Source: Branchipolynoe longqiensis
Lineage: Eukaryota > Annelida > Polychaeta > Phyllodocida > Polynoidae
DNA length: 64,000 bases
Direction: 5' to 3'
NCBI GenBank assembly: GCA_030323885.1
Contig: CM059197.1
Coordinates: 27,361,178-27,425,177 of the forward strand
Shown: positions 1 to 10,549 of the stretch, piece after piece
Layout: each line of letters opens with the position of its first letter
Numbering within the stretch: the first letter of the stretch is position 1
The notes under the pieces: model-generated
The model's database searches: none
Seen by the model: only the letters and a program-made list of their open reading frames with translations
What the model was told of the DNA's origin: nothing
Position numbers and translations under genes: made by a program

Positions 1-489
1 AGGGGGTGCGGCTCCGTGTCCCGGGAGGAGGGTGGAGGTGAAAGAATGGGGGTGGGGGGTTCTCCCTGTAGACTCGGTACGCGTCCTTATCTATTCCCCG
101 TGTAGTGCCCCCCCCCCTCCCTGCACCCTTGGGGATATGCCCCTCCCGGACTTCTTGCCATTAAACCCGGGTCTCAGCCCTGTCTGGCCGGGACAACTCA
201 CATAAATCTGACACCTGCCCCGCCTCACTACGATTCCAACGTTCAGAACATTCAGAATTAAGCGAGCGAGTTGAAACTCAGAATTGAGACTAAGTAAGCG
301 TCGCCATACAAGTCCAATAAAGCACGTCCTATGGGAATTTAGTTTCAGAATACTGGTGTCTACTTGTTACCCTCTGTGAAGTAGAGTTGCGCGCCAATGA
401 TTTATGAGACGGTTAGAGCTGTTATACAGCGCCGACAACGTCCGGTTATAGGATCCCTCCCATTCACTGAACTCTGAAGGTTTGCTTTG
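1..489. other. No recognisable feature
   Basis: GC-rich and G-rich start followed by ordinary sequence. No long open frame, inverted repeat or tandem repeat was seen. Confidence 0.6.
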
Positions 490-764
490 TGTGTTTGTTG
501 GAGTTTTACGTCCTGACGACATCTACAGTCATATCAGGATGGGTATCGACTTGTAACATTGTGCAATAATGGCCACTTTATAGCGCTGCCCCACTTGAAG
601 ACCACGCCACCAGCACCAAGACCTAATTTCCCACTCAGTCACAGTATCCTTACACTTACCCTATCCTAGTAATGTTGAGTGCCAGGCTACGTAGCGACAA
701 GTATCAATTTAGTAAATCATCGAATTGACTCGGCTGGGATTCGAACACCCGACCTTCCGCACAG
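490..764 (-). mobile_element. SINE, B-type head, long tail, truncated
   Basis: This is a tRNA-derived SINE of the family that dominates the window. Read on the minus strand it has a tRNA-like head with a box-B-like GGTTCGAATCC-type stretch (degenerate at about 737-750), then a body containing GGCATTATTAGGATAGGG-like sequence, then a tail ending near GACGTAAAAC. The head is cut short: the box A part after about 764 is missing. Family recognition rests on more than 30 similar copies in this window. Confidence 0.8.
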
Positions 765-1214
765 CTATTGAAGGTGTGTGCGATGGGTGGGCTGTGGATT
801 CAAACCCTCGGTCTGCAGACTAGTCCAACAAATGCCGATGCTCATCTCTCTGAATGAGTAATTGCTTGGGCGCTCATACCCTGTGCTGCATGCAAAATGA
901 ATTGAGGAAATTGGTCTCTTTCTTGCTCAAGTAGCGTCTTTTGTTACTGATATTTTTCAATGTGTGATATTTGACTGGTCTTTTCAACCCTTGAAAATTG
1001 ATGAGACGTCAAGGTGGTATAATTTATTGTCACACCAACAAGCACTTAGTGTGTGAAATAGACTTCCTTACACGTGCTGGTACTAGTTAGCCGATTCAGT
1101 TTAAATGATCCAACCATATAATAAAAGAGGCCTATTTGATCTTTTAAGCCATTCTTTCTTTCACAATGTGTGTCCTATTGCTAAGGAAATATGTGCAATC
1201 TATAGACATATACG
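765..1214. other. No recognisable feature
   Basis: Mixed-composition sequence with no coding potential or clear repeat structure seen. Confidence 0.5.
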
Positions 1215-1260
1215 TTGTTTGTTTGTGTTTTACGTTCTAGCATCGTCTAAGGTCATATGA
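1215..1260 (-). mobile_element. SINE tail fragment
   Basis: Short minus-strand piece of the long SINE tail (GTTTTACGTTCTAGCA then GGTCATAT). It abuts head-on the plus-strand SINE beginning at 1263. The join may reflect insertion of one SINE into the tail of another followed by loss. Confidence 0.7.
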
Positions 1261-1262
1261 TC

Positions 1263-1580
1263 AGGCGTGGTGGTCGAATCGGTAGAGCACAGGCCTCGCG
1301 TGTGGGAGATCAGTAGTTCCGGTCCCAGTCGAGTCAAGCCGATGACTTATAAAATTGATACTTATCACTTTCTAGCCTGGCGCTTGGCATTAATAGAATA
1401 GGGCAAGGACTGGTTAGCTCAGGGTCAGGAAAATGTGACTGAGTGGGATATTGGGTCATCGTGCCAGTGGCCTGAGTTCCCAGTGGGGCAGCACTATAAA
1501 GTCGCCATGAGTATACACTATCACAAGTCGGTACCCATCCTGATATGACCTTAGATATTGCCAGGACGTAAAACTCCAAC
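1263..1580 (+). mobile_element. SINE, B-type head with long tail, near full length
   Basis: Complete-looking copy. The tRNA-like head (box A about GTGGTCGAATCGGTAGAGC, box B degenerate near 1315) is followed by GAGTCAAGCCGATGACTTA, the body, and the tail CCTGATATGACCTTAGATA...GACGTAAAACTCC. Transcription would be by RNA polymerase III from the internal A and B boxes, and mobilisation needs a LINE partner (family knowledge). The minus-strand open frame over it is a chance translation. Confidence 0.9.
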
Positions 1581-2076
1581 ATGCATATTTCAACTCAAGA
1601 ATTGTAACTAATCTTTAAGAATGTCTCCGAAGTTACTCCTTTGATGAAAAACTAGTCCGATGATTACAGACAAATCGCAAAAAAAATATTGACACCTCGT
1701 GTTGCCATGGATACCCCTCTCTCTCTCCAAAGTGAATGTATGGCTGAACGGCATGCCCTCATATATGCTAATGTGAATGTGCTGTGACCATTGAGGTCCA
1801 TAACCACTGGTTATTTGAGCATATTATGGGCCATGTTCATATTATGGGCCATGTGAGGGGCATTTTAACTACAGCAGTAAGCATTGATTTTTTTTCATCT
1901 GGTTGTGTTTTATTTAATTGTAATTGTCACAGAAAAAAAGGACATTGAAATTCATCAACTCAGGTTACACACATTGAATATGTCGATTAAGTGAAAAGTA
2001 TTAAATCCCACCTACAGATGTTGGACTTGTATGGATCGGACCCCCAGAAAAACACCATTCCCATTGAGGAGGGACA
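1581..2076. other. No recognisable feature
   Basis: AT-leaning sequence with a short direct repeat (ATTATGGGCCATGT, about 1823-1855). Nothing else identified. Confidence 0.5.
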
Positions 2077-2797
2077 GGACGCAGTGGTCGAATCGGTGGA
2101 GCACTGGCTACCCTAGATAAAAGATTCACCCCGTACTGACAGTACAGGGGTGAAAAGCAACCCATTTTAAAAGCTGGCGAAGAATTTTGACATGCTCGGG
2201 AAATAAATTGAGTGAATAATGTCTTAACTTAAGAAGCAAAATATATTCTTTATATATGTTTTTATATTTACCCGCTACCTTTGAGTTGAAAAATATAATA
2301 AAACATCTAGTTTAATAAGATTTAAAAGTGAAATCGACGGCATTCTATGGCCGCCATCTTGTCTTTTTGCATTCTCTCCCATTTCACCAAATCTGTGCTA
2401 ATATATGTAGCCATTTGATCCTGTCCCATACTAAAGCTATTTTCGCCCCTATTTACACTACGTTGTCTTTCACCTGTGTACTACAAGTACAGGGTGAATC
2501 TTTTATCTATGGCTACCCGTGCGGAAGGTCAGAGGTTCGGAAACTCTACTGAGTCAAACCAACTTACAAAATTTATATTTGTCACTCCCTAGCCTGGTGC
2601 TTGGCATTACTAGGATAGGGCAAGGACCTTTGTTGCTCAGCATCTGGAAAATATGACTGAATTGGATATCAGGTCATGGTGCCAGCGGGCTGGTTTCTCT
2701 GTGGGGGCAAAACTATAGAAGTCGCCATAGGTGTGCACTATCACAAGTCGGTACCCATCCTGATATGATCCTAGATGTTGCTAAGATGTAAAACCCC
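2077..2797 (+). mobile_element. SINE, B-type head, split by an 8-bp-TSD MITE
   Basis: Head at 2077-2112 (GGACGCAGTGGTCGAATCGG), then interrupted by the MITE at 2113-2509. The SINE resumes at 2510 with the duplicated TGGCTACC, runs through the body, and ends at about 2797 with a GATGTAAAACCCC tail. The SINE therefore predates the MITE insertion. Confidence 0.9.
2113..2509. mobile_element. hAT-like MITE, copy 1 (CTAGATAAAAG family)
   Basis: Nonautonomous DNA element of 397 bp. Terminal inverted repeats read CTAGATAAAAGATTCACC on the left and GGTGAATCTTTTATCTA on the right. The host SINE sequence TGGCTACC is duplicated at 2105-2112 and 2510-2517, an exact 8-bp target-site duplication. Just inside the ends is a small palindrome of the form GTACTnnnAGTAC. 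The centre has a conserved stretch near GCCGCCATCTTGTCTTTTTG. 8-bp TSDs point to the hAT superfamily (inference); no transposase is encoded. Seven copies with clear TSDs lie in the window. Confidence 0.9.
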
Positions 2798-3145
2798 AAG
2801 AAGCAAAAACACTGATAGGGGTCATTGGCCAATGTCACACCGCGGTTAAACTAAACTGCATAGTAGGATGAAAACACAATCTTCCATTCCCAAACACTTA
2901 CTTAGATGTTGATCATACAAATCTAAATTATATATTGTATGTTTTTAACAGCTCAATGGAGTCCTGGTATAGCAAATGCCGTGTTATCTGAGGGATAACA
3001 AAATGATAGAAACGCAGTCTGTGTATTGAAACATTGTCCCCCACAATGCAGGGTTTCGCTAGTATGAGAGGTAGCTGAACACAGGACCTGCGACTACCAT
3101 ATATATGATAGTAATGTTGTAACAGGAATTTCATTGTGATCTACC
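2798..3145. other. No recognisable feature
   Basis: Unique-looking AT-moderate sequence; no structure seen. Confidence 0.5.
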
Positions 3146-3148
3146 TAA

Positions 3149-3738
3149 GGTCCCAGTCACACTAGGCTTGAGACGAATTGCGAAAAAAAAAAACGTGCAT
3201 CAATCGGCAACCGTGATCGCCGAAGACAAGGGACGGCTGGTTGGCTATTGGTTGGCGATAGGTCGGCGAGTGGTTTGAGACTTGTTTACAACCAATCTGC
3301 ATTCAATTGCATATCAATTGCAAATCAATCCCCGACCAGCCCAAACCGATTTCACTGACCGATCACCAACTGATTACACAACAGTCTGCCATGGTCTTAA
3401 GATAAGACAGTGATTGGTTGTACGACTAATCACTGACCAATCACCGAGTGGTCGCAGGTGCTTGGAAGCTGTGCCACGGTTGTCGATCGGTCGGCGATCA
3501 GTCAACATGGTCCCAGACTGACCTATAAAAATGATTGGCGATTTGCCAACAATTGTTGCAAGGAGGTTTTTAGTGCGCAACCTGCAACGTACTTGTGACC
3601 ACAATGGTTGCCAGAAGTTCAGTGACCAGTGTGAACCAAATAAAGACCTATTTGCAATCACGTGCGACTGACTGCGACAACCTTTTTTTTTGTCGCAACT
3701 GGTTGCAAAGAGGTCGCAAGCCTGGTGTGACTGGAGTA
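3149..3738. mobile_element. Harbinger-like MITE with GTCACACTAGGCTTG ends
   Basis: 590-bp element. The left end contains CAGTCACACTAGGCTTG and the right end CAAGCCTGGTGTGACTG, an imperfect inverted repeat. TAA flanks it on both sides (3146-3148 and 3739-3741), as expected of PIF/Harbinger insertion. The inside is filled with iterated words (GGTTGGCGAT, CGGCGA, GGTCGCAA) on both strands. The open frame on the minus strand is not a credible protein. A truncated relative ends at 23702. Confidence 0.85.
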
Positions 3739-3774
3739 TAACTGGCACACTAATGCGTTGTCACTGCATTGTGT

Positions 3775-3930
3775 GCGCCCCGTCCCCGCTCTCTCTCACC
3801 CGCGCTCTCCCTCTCTCACCCGCTCTCTCCCGCTCTCTCACCCGCTCTCTCCCGCTCTCTCCCGCTCTCACCCGCTCTCACCCGCTCTCTCCCGCTCTCT
3901 CCCTCTCTCACCCTCTCTCCATCTATGCAG
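3775..3930. repeat. Minisatellite of CCCGCTCTCT/CTCTCTCAC words
   Basis: Tandem 10-bp-scale words CCCGCTCTCT and CCCGCTCTCA in irregular alternation. Two reading frames stay open through it only because the repeat lacks stop codons. Confidence 0.9.
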
Positions 3931-4618
3931 GTAAGCTCAGTTCACCTGTCTATTATCTCCGCCCCTCACCACCGTGTACACACATCTGGCATTAACCCTG
4001 TGTGTGGGCAGGGGTGCGATGGCATTTGAAATCTGTCATCCTCTATGTTTTTCCCATCAGATTCTCGATGCGGCGCTAGGCCTCTGGGTGGCCACCGGAG
4101 AAGGTTGACAGCCATTAAGTGATCGTGTCTGTGTGTCTGAGGATCAGGTCGGTGGTGAAGACGTGGGTGGTTGCGGAGGGTGGGGTTGAAGGGTGGGGGG
4201 GGGGGGGCGGGACGGGGAAGGGGTGCACGGGCGTGTGTCGTCAGGACACGGTCAAATATATACACAATCCCATATAGGGGGAAACCACCCATGTACATAC
4301 ATCAGCGCCATAGCACCTTTTATAATACGAGTTATTCTGTACTCGCATTCCCTTCCCGCCTACCCTCTCACTTCCCTCGTGCCTAAGGCATCCCCTTCTC
4401 TACCTTGTTGTTTTTGGGGAGTTTTCAGTCGCATTGGTGCACTGAAGGCTGCAAGTCTGCAGCACTGTATGGGCACCACTGAAAGTGGTCCCATGTGGGC
4501 GGGATTTGGCTTCTGATTGGTAGTGGTCAGAGAAATTGGGGGAAGGGGGGGGGGGGAGGAAGGAAAAAGGCAGCCAAAGAGCCCAGCCACAGCCCTCTGA
4601 GAGGGTCGGGGGAGGCTG
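3931..4618. other. No gene; G-rich low complexity
   Basis: Holds G runs near 4195-4206 and 4540-4556 and otherwise unassigned sequence. Confidence 0.5.
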
Positions 4619-4790
4619 GGTGGTTGGTGTTGTTTTACGCCCCAGTAAGACCCTAGGCCCTACCAGGACATGCACCGACTTGTGGCAGCGTGCACTCATG
4701 GCGAATTTATAGTGCTGCCCCACTGGGAAATCAGGCTGCCGGCATCATGACCTGATGTCCCACACAGTCATATTATCCTGACACTGTGCG
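4619..4790 (-). mobile_element. SINE tail and body fragment
   Basis: Minus-strand copy starting at the tail (GTTTTACGCCCCAGTAAG) and running through ACTTGTGGCAGCGTGCACTC, TTTATAGTGCTGCCCCACTG and CACAGTCATATTATCCTGAC. The head is absent. Confidence 0.85.
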
Positions 4791-4794
4791 CCTG

Positions 4795-5245
4795 ACCTTA
4801 TAGTGCCTTCTCTACCTCTCTCTCTCTCACAAATCGTCCGCTCCTTCCCCCCCCCCCCGTCCCAACATGCCGGCATACTCTGTCTCTCTCTCTATCCCAC
4901 CCCCTATGGTATCCTCCCTTTTCCCCCTCTCTCCCACCTATGATAACCAACTTCCTTCCCGCCCCACCTGCCCTGTCACTTCCCTTCCGCCTATCCTAGA
5001 ATTCTTTTGATCTCCTTCCCATCAATCAGATCGCCCTCTCGGCCACTTCCTCCATGGTCCGTATATCTCCAGCTCTCCCGCATACCCCAGGCAGTCCCTC
5101 CCTTCCCTCTACCATTCACTCTCCCTCTCCTTTCACCCATTATATCTCCCTTCCACCCGGCCCCTCTCTCCCTCACAGCTACGCACCTATCTCAATTAAC
5201 CACATCTCTCCTCTCTCCAGCCCACACCTCACTCCTATCCTGTCT
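4795..5245. repeat. Polypyrimidine tract
   Basis: About 450 bp of strongly C/T-biased plus-strand sequence (CTCTCTC, CCCTTCC words) with a C run near 4847-4857. The purine strand is opposite. Open frames here are compositional artefacts. Confidence 0.85.
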
Positions 5246-5246
5246 C

Positions 5247-5680
5247 CCAATTTTGAATAAAATAGACGTTTTGCACTGCGCGTATGGCAAACTCAATGCA
5301 TTGTCAATGGCAGTGAGCAATCTTCATACAGAAAAAGTGAAATATCTCTAAAACCACACCACCTAGGCACAAACCGCTGGGAACACATATTTACCAAATA
5401 GATTATATTAAATTTATATGGTTAGGCTTCTGCATTTCTATTAATTTTGAATAAAATAAACATTTTACACTGCGCGTACCGGCAAACTCAGTGGCAGTGT
5501 GCATTCCATCTGCAGCCAAGCTGTGCATGCATACACGATGTTTATAAACATTGAAAGGGGCCTATAGACTGCGCGCTGAAAGCGGCATCGACAGCAAAAT
5601 AAAGATGTATAGAAATATATAACCATTTGATGTAAACATTGAAGTTCAGAATTACAAACTAGTCTATTGACTCTCTCTGT
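5247..5680. repeat. Dispersed repeat with CTGCGCGTA and TAGACTAGT motifs
   Basis: Two related pieces (5247-5345 and about 5440-5680) share TTTGAATAAAATA, ACTGCGCGTA and GGCAAACTCA. The second ends with AGAATTACAAACTAGTCTAT. Related sequence recurs at 7322-7440 and, inverted, at 8447-8600. Unclassified. Confidence 0.6.
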
Positions 5681-6165
5681 CTCTCTCACACAGCTTCACA
5701 CCTCTGTCACTTCTACACCTCCCCACCCCTCTCCCTTCTCCATACTACAACTCCTTCCAATCTCTCTGTCTCCGTTCATCACCCATACCCTCTCACCCTC
5801 CCTTCCCTCCACCATCCCTCTCTCTACCACAGGCAACCACCTCCCTCCCACACCCTTTCAGCAATCCGCTCTCGCTCTATTCTCTCCTTAGCCATCCGTA
5901 GCCCTCTTCCTCCCTATCTAAGGTGTCCTCTATTTCACTATGCTCCTATCCCCCTTCTCTCTATGCTCCTACCCCCGCCCCCCCATCTCTCTACCCTCAG
6001 TCTGCCTCCCTGTCGCTACCCCTCGTGCGGCCCCTCCCGCATAGCCCTCGCCTATCCCTTGCCTCCCATTTCCCTCTTCTTACCCTACCCCCAACTTACC
6101 CCCCCCCCCCCCACCCCCAATTCGCTTCTGCCGATACCCCCCCCCCCCCTCCAGCACACCACCAA
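5660..6165. repeat. Polypyrimidine tract
   Basis: C/T-biased stretch with C runs at about 6100-6115 and 6138-6150. No gene; the overlapping open frames are low complexity. Confidence 0.85.
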
Positions 6166-6465
6166 GTTCGCAGAACGATGCATACACACAGTCCGACACT
6201 GGCGACTGTATCCCATACTAACGACCGTCGGGAACCATGACAAGCGAAATTAAGTTCCCCCTGAAGCCCCATATAATCGATTACAAAGCCATCCTTCCAG
6301 GAGACCCAAATACATACATACGTACACACACATACATACGTACTTACACACATGCATACGTACATACATAATCTGATTAATAGAGTAATTACATCCAAGC
6401 GTTAGTTATAAAGGTAGTGAAACAGGGAATTATTCCCAGTAGGTTTTGAAGTTAAGCATGCCTAC
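6166..6465. other. No gene; ACATACGT simple repeat
   Basis: Contains a short imperfect (ACATACGT)n stretch at about 6311-6367. Otherwise nothing assigned. Confidence 0.6.
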
Positions 6466-6468
6466 ATA

Positions 6469-6770
6469 AGCTGTGTTTACACGGGCAAATTTAAAACGAT
6501 GTAGACAAATCGATTTATATGAACCGATGTAGTAGCGCGTTTACACGGACCGAGTTTGAAAGTGTGTCGGTGCTATTTGTTTAGTCGCCGCCCGGGAACC
6601 AGCTGAATCGCTTCATCTACACTACCTCGCGAGGTGGTTTACATGTACCGATTTATATGAATCGATTCAGCCCTAAAACGCCTCAGAGTCGCGTTTACAC
6701 GGCAAATGTGAATCGATCTAGGCAAGTCGTTTTATATGAGGCGTTTTAAATCGCCCGTGTAAACATGGCT
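6469..6770. mobile_element. Harbinger-like MITE with TTTACACGGG ends
   Basis: 302-bp element. Left end AGCTGTGTTTACACGGGC, right end GCCCGTGTAAACATGGCT (imperfect inverted repeat). ATA flanks it at 6466-6468 and 6771-6773. The word TTTACACGG recurs internally near 6539 and 6696, so the terminal motif is iterated inside. Internal sequence is rich in CGATTTATATGA-type inverted words. No coding capacity. Confidence 0.8.
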
Positions 6771-6890
6771 ATAGCCTACTTTTCCATCTGCCAGCATGGA
6801 AACTGCCGCGACAGTAGGCTGTGTCAATGCAGGTAAGGCATATAGAGGATACCTCCCTCTCTTCGATGGAGGAATATATCCATTAAAACA

Positions 6891-6945
6891 CTAGATAAAA
6901 GATTGAAGATTAGGGGTGAATGACAACCCTGCTTCAAACCGAGCA
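6891..6945. mobile_element. hAT-like MITE remnant
   Basis: CTAGATAAAAGATT followed by AGGGGTGAATGACAACCC resembles the left end of the 8-bp-TSD family at 2113. No right end was found, so it is a decayed fragment. Confidence 0.5.
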
Positions 6946-7054
6946 AAAGGTAAAACTACTTCAGTGGCAATTATTTGACTTTCAAAATAACAAAGAGCCA
7001 ATTTGCATTGGGAACTTGTCATCAATGTTCAGATTGTAATACCGACCCTACCAG

Positions 7055-7507
7055 GAGGGAGGCTAATGACTGACACGTGGATATATATATATATACATAA
7101 ACAAAAATGCCACACTCATAGAGTTGGAAAATGAATTCACCAGAATGCAGCAACCGGAAACACCATAGGGGGCCGCCATTTGCAATGGAAAACGGAAACG
7201 GAAACAGCTCATGGAACTTTGCTATGCAGCAAACAGGGTGGACAACAGTGATTGGTTAATAATATACTCGATTGAATAGCATAATAATAAATAAATAATT
7301 CTCAGAGCATTTATATGTATGTCAATAGACTAGTTTATAATTCTGAACTTCAATGTTTATACCAAATGGTTATGTATTTCTATACATCTTTGTTTTGCTG
7401 TCAACGCCGTCTATAGACAGTTTCGTAATTCTGACTAATATGGGCGGGGTGGGTGGGGTGGGTGGGCGGTCCTAAGCATTACTTATTCATATTACCTACC
7501 CCCGAAG
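7055..7507 (+). repeat. Tandem duplication, unit 1
   Basis: This unit starts near GGAGGCTAATGACTGACACG and contains CGGAAACGGAAACAGCTC, GCAGCAAACAGGGTGGAC, TTGGTTAATAATATACTCG, a TAGACTAGTT motif and GGTCCTAAGCATTACTTATT. The same order recurs in the second unit. It supplies the paralogous empty site for the MITE at 7526. Confidence 0.8.
7442..7469 (+). other. G-quadruplex-capable G tract
   Basis: Seven G runs of three or four bases separated by single bases (GGGCGGGGTGGGTGGGG and onward). Confidence 0.7.
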
Positions 7508-8652
7508 GGGGAGGCTAACGCCTAAAGGTCGCATTCCTTACATGCGTAATGCGAATGCGAATGCGAATGCGACAAAAAATCTAAACGCCTTGAAACCTAT
7601 GAGCTACATTCCTTACACACGTAATGCGAATGCGAATGCAAATGCAAATCCATTTTCCTGATCGGTCCATGTAGCGATCGGTGCGTAATGCGTAATGCGT
7701 CAAGGTGGTGTGAATAGAAAATCATCAGTCGCATTTCTCCATTGATATAAGGCTGGAGGAGGCGACTGATAATTACGGACAGCCGGTCTTCATGAGAAAT
7801 ATGAAGAATGGGACGGTGCAAACATGTAGGTTTATGCAGTGGACCTGTTAGGAAGCAGTCTTCAAGGCTTCTGAGTGGAAACATATGGTAGTGGTGGTGG
7901 AGGGGGTTCGGGTTGGTAAAAATGCTACCAGAGCCACAAAAATATGAATACTTATCTATAATTTGGCTATAATAAAGGTAGGAACCCCCATGTGACATAC
8001 AAAAAGTTACATAGATATAAATGCAATATTTGGTCATATACAGAGCAGTATGGAGAATAATGGTTTATTTATATTTTTTAAATATAGCCAGTCATGTGCC
8101 GCATAACGCATTACGCATAATGTGTGTAAGGAATGATGGCATTCGCATACCGCATAATGCATGACGCATAACGCATTACGCATAACGCGTGTAAGGAATG
8201 CCACCTTAAGACGTGTATATATACATAAACAATAGCCATACCCATAGAGGTGGAAAATGAATTTATCAGAATCCAGCAACCGGAAACGGAAACAGCTCGT
8301 CGAAAATCGCTGCGCAGCAAACAGGGTGGACGACAGTAATTGGTTAATAATATACTCGTGTTAATAAATAAATAAATAAATAAATAAGTAAATAAATAAA
8401 TAATTCTCCGACCATTTTAAATGACTAACACGTGTATATATACCATATAGACTAGTTCATAATTCCGACTGCGCATGCGCTGAACATAACGTGGAGAGCA
8501 AAACAAATGCCCACGGGACGGCATTGAGTTTGCCGATACGCGCAGTGCAAAACGTCGTTTTTATTCTAAATTAATAGAAATCCAGAACAATTTGCCATAA
8601 ACACCAAGCGGGGGTCGGTCCTAAGCATTGCTTATTCATATTACATGTTCAT
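7508..8652 (+). repeat. Tandem duplication, unit 2, containing a MITE
   Basis: Begins GGGAGGCTAACGCC, is interrupted by the MITE at 7526-8206, resumes with TAAGACGTGTATATATAC and follows unit 1 to GGTCCTAAGCATTGCTTATT. A TAAA/AAAT microsatellite is expanded at about 8364-8404. Without the MITE the two units are nearly equal in length. Confidence 0.8.
7526..8206. mobile_element. Harbinger-like MITE with GCATTCCTTACA ends
   Basis: 681-bp foldback element. Left end AGGTCGCATTCCTTACATGC, right end complementary to AGGTGGCATTCCTTACACGC. TAA flanks it at 7523-7525 and 8207-8209. A second copy of the ATTCCTTACAC end word sits inside each arm (about 7608 and 8130), giving a nested, two-layer arm. 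The arms consist of iterated GCGAATGC and GCATAACGCATTACGC words. A single 72-bp unit at about 7789-7860 (AAATATGAAGAATGGGACGG) matches the tandem array at 22208-22640. Confidence 0.85.
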
Positions 8653-9155
8653 CAGCTATACTAGAGAAAAAAAAGAATCATTGGGAGTTTGCAAATATGC
8701 ACCAGATGAAATTGACAAATAAAAAAACATCTTATTTTCTGTATGCAATGTTCAAATTCGGAAGTCAGGCAGGCGTTTTGACTGATGGCATTGTTATTGT
8801 TTGACAATGTGAAACTGGGCGATAATAGGATTAGTTCAACACTCTTGCGCCTCTATGCCGCAGCCAGAGTGGCGACACCTGGATAAACAAGGGCCAGTGG
8901 GCCAAGCAAGCTATGGTCACCGAGGAAAATAAATGAGAGAACAAGAGCTCTCCTACCCGATTTCTGGTCGACGAAGAGCCATATAGAACGACATAGAAAC
9001 TGTTTGGAAATTTAAAATATTTTAATTCATTTCAAGACACTCAATGTGATTAATTATTAGACGTAATTTTGTACTACACTGTCAACATTTTATGACACAT
9101 TTCATCACATTAAATGAACCAGTCAGAGACAGTAGAAATGGCTTTGCATTTTGCC
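8653..9155. other. No recognisable feature
   Basis: Unassigned sequence between the tandem duplication and the large foldback element. Confidence 0.5.
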
Positions 9156-9486
9156 TTATGTAGCAGTCACACTACGACGACAAGCGGCGACGACAGCTCT
9201 GCGACAGCGACTTCCGGTGTCGTGCAGGTGTCACGCAGGTGTCGCGCAGGTGTCGCCGCGACACCTCCGTGGCACCTCCGCGCACCTCCAGTTTCTCCAC
9301 TGTCGCCGGGTTGTCGTGGGCATTTTGGACATGTTGAAAAACTTCGACGACAATCGACGACAGCCGATGTTGCGGCACTGTCGCGGCACTGTCGTGGCAC
9401 TGTCGCGGCACTGTCGCAGCACTGTCGCACTGTCGCGGCACTGTGGTGGCACTGTCGCGGCACTGTCGTCTTGTCGTTAAGCTGTA

Positions 9487-9708
9487 GTTGCTTCTCTCTC
9501 CATGTATGTGTCTCTGTGTGTCTCTGTGTCTGTGTCTATGTGTGTGTCTGTGTCTGTGTGTGTCTATGTGTGTGTCTGTGTGTGTCTGTGGCTGTGTGTG
9601 TCTGTGTATGTGTGTGTGTCTGTGTGTGTGTGTCTGTGTCTCTGTGTATATGTGTGTCTATGTGTGTCTATGTGTGTGTATGTGTGTGTGTCTATGTGTG
9701 TGTATGTG
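9487..9708. repeat. TG/TCTG microsatellite
   Basis: Imperfect TGTG, TCTGTG and TATGTG words inside the foldback element. Confidence 0.9.
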
Positions 9709-10549
9709 TCATTATGTGGGAGTTTATCTATACTGTAAGTCATTATGTGGGAGTTTACCTTTACTGTAAGTCATTATGTGGGAGTTAACCTTTATTGTAA
9801 GTAATTATGTGGGAGTTTACCTATACTGTAAGTCATTCTGTGGGAGTTTACCTATAATGTAAGTCATTATGTGGGAGTTTGCCTTTACTGTAAGTCATTA
9901 TGTGGGAGTTAACCTTTACTGTAAGTAATTATGTGGGAGTTTACCTATACTGTAAGTCATTCTGTGGGAGTTTACCTATACTGTAAGTCATTATGTGGGA
10001 GTTTACCTTTACTGTAAGTCATTATGTGGGAGTTAACCTTTACTGTAAGTCATTATGTGGGGGTTTACCTATAATGTAACTCATTATGTGGGAGTTTACC
10101 TTTACTGTAAGTCATTATGTGGGAGTTTACCTTTATTGTAAGTCATTATGTGGGAGTTAACCTTTACTGTAAGTAATTATGTGGGAGTTTACCTATACTG
10201 TAAATCATTCTGTGGGAGTTTACCTATACTGTAAGTCATTATGTGGGAGTTTACCTTTACTGTAAGTCATTATGTGGGAGTTAACCTTTACTGTAAGTAA
10301 TTATGTGGGAGGTTACCTATACTGTAAGTCATAATGTGGGAGTTTACCTATACTGTAAGTCATTATGTGGGAGTTTACCTTTACTGTAAGTCATTATGTG
10401 GGAGTTAACCTTTACTGTAAGTAATTATGTGGGGGGTTACCTATACTGTAAGTCATTATGTGGGAGTTTACCTATACTGTAAGTCATTATGTGGGGGTTT
10501 ACCTATACTGTAAGTCATTATGTGGGAGTTAACCTTTACTGTAAGTCAT
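9709..10549 (+). repeat. 31-bp satellite with four-unit higher order
   Basis: About 27 tandem units of 31 bp containing ATTATGTGGGAGTTTACC and ACTGTAAGTC. Diagnostic variants (TTAACC, AAGTAATT, ATTCTGTGG, CTTTACTG versus CTATACTG) recur every fourth unit, giving a higher-order period of about 124 bp. Confidence 0.95.

Noticed and set aside
4990..5351. Overlapping open frames in the polypyrimidine tract
   Set aside because: Stop-codon scarcity in C/T-rich sequence explains them on both strands.
9114..9788. 224-residue open frame
   Set aside because: Covers the GACGACA arm and TG microsatellite of a foldback element; low complexity.
9709..10549. CRISPR-like array
   Set aside because: Units are contiguous at 31 bp with no unique spacers; it is a satellite in animal DNA.
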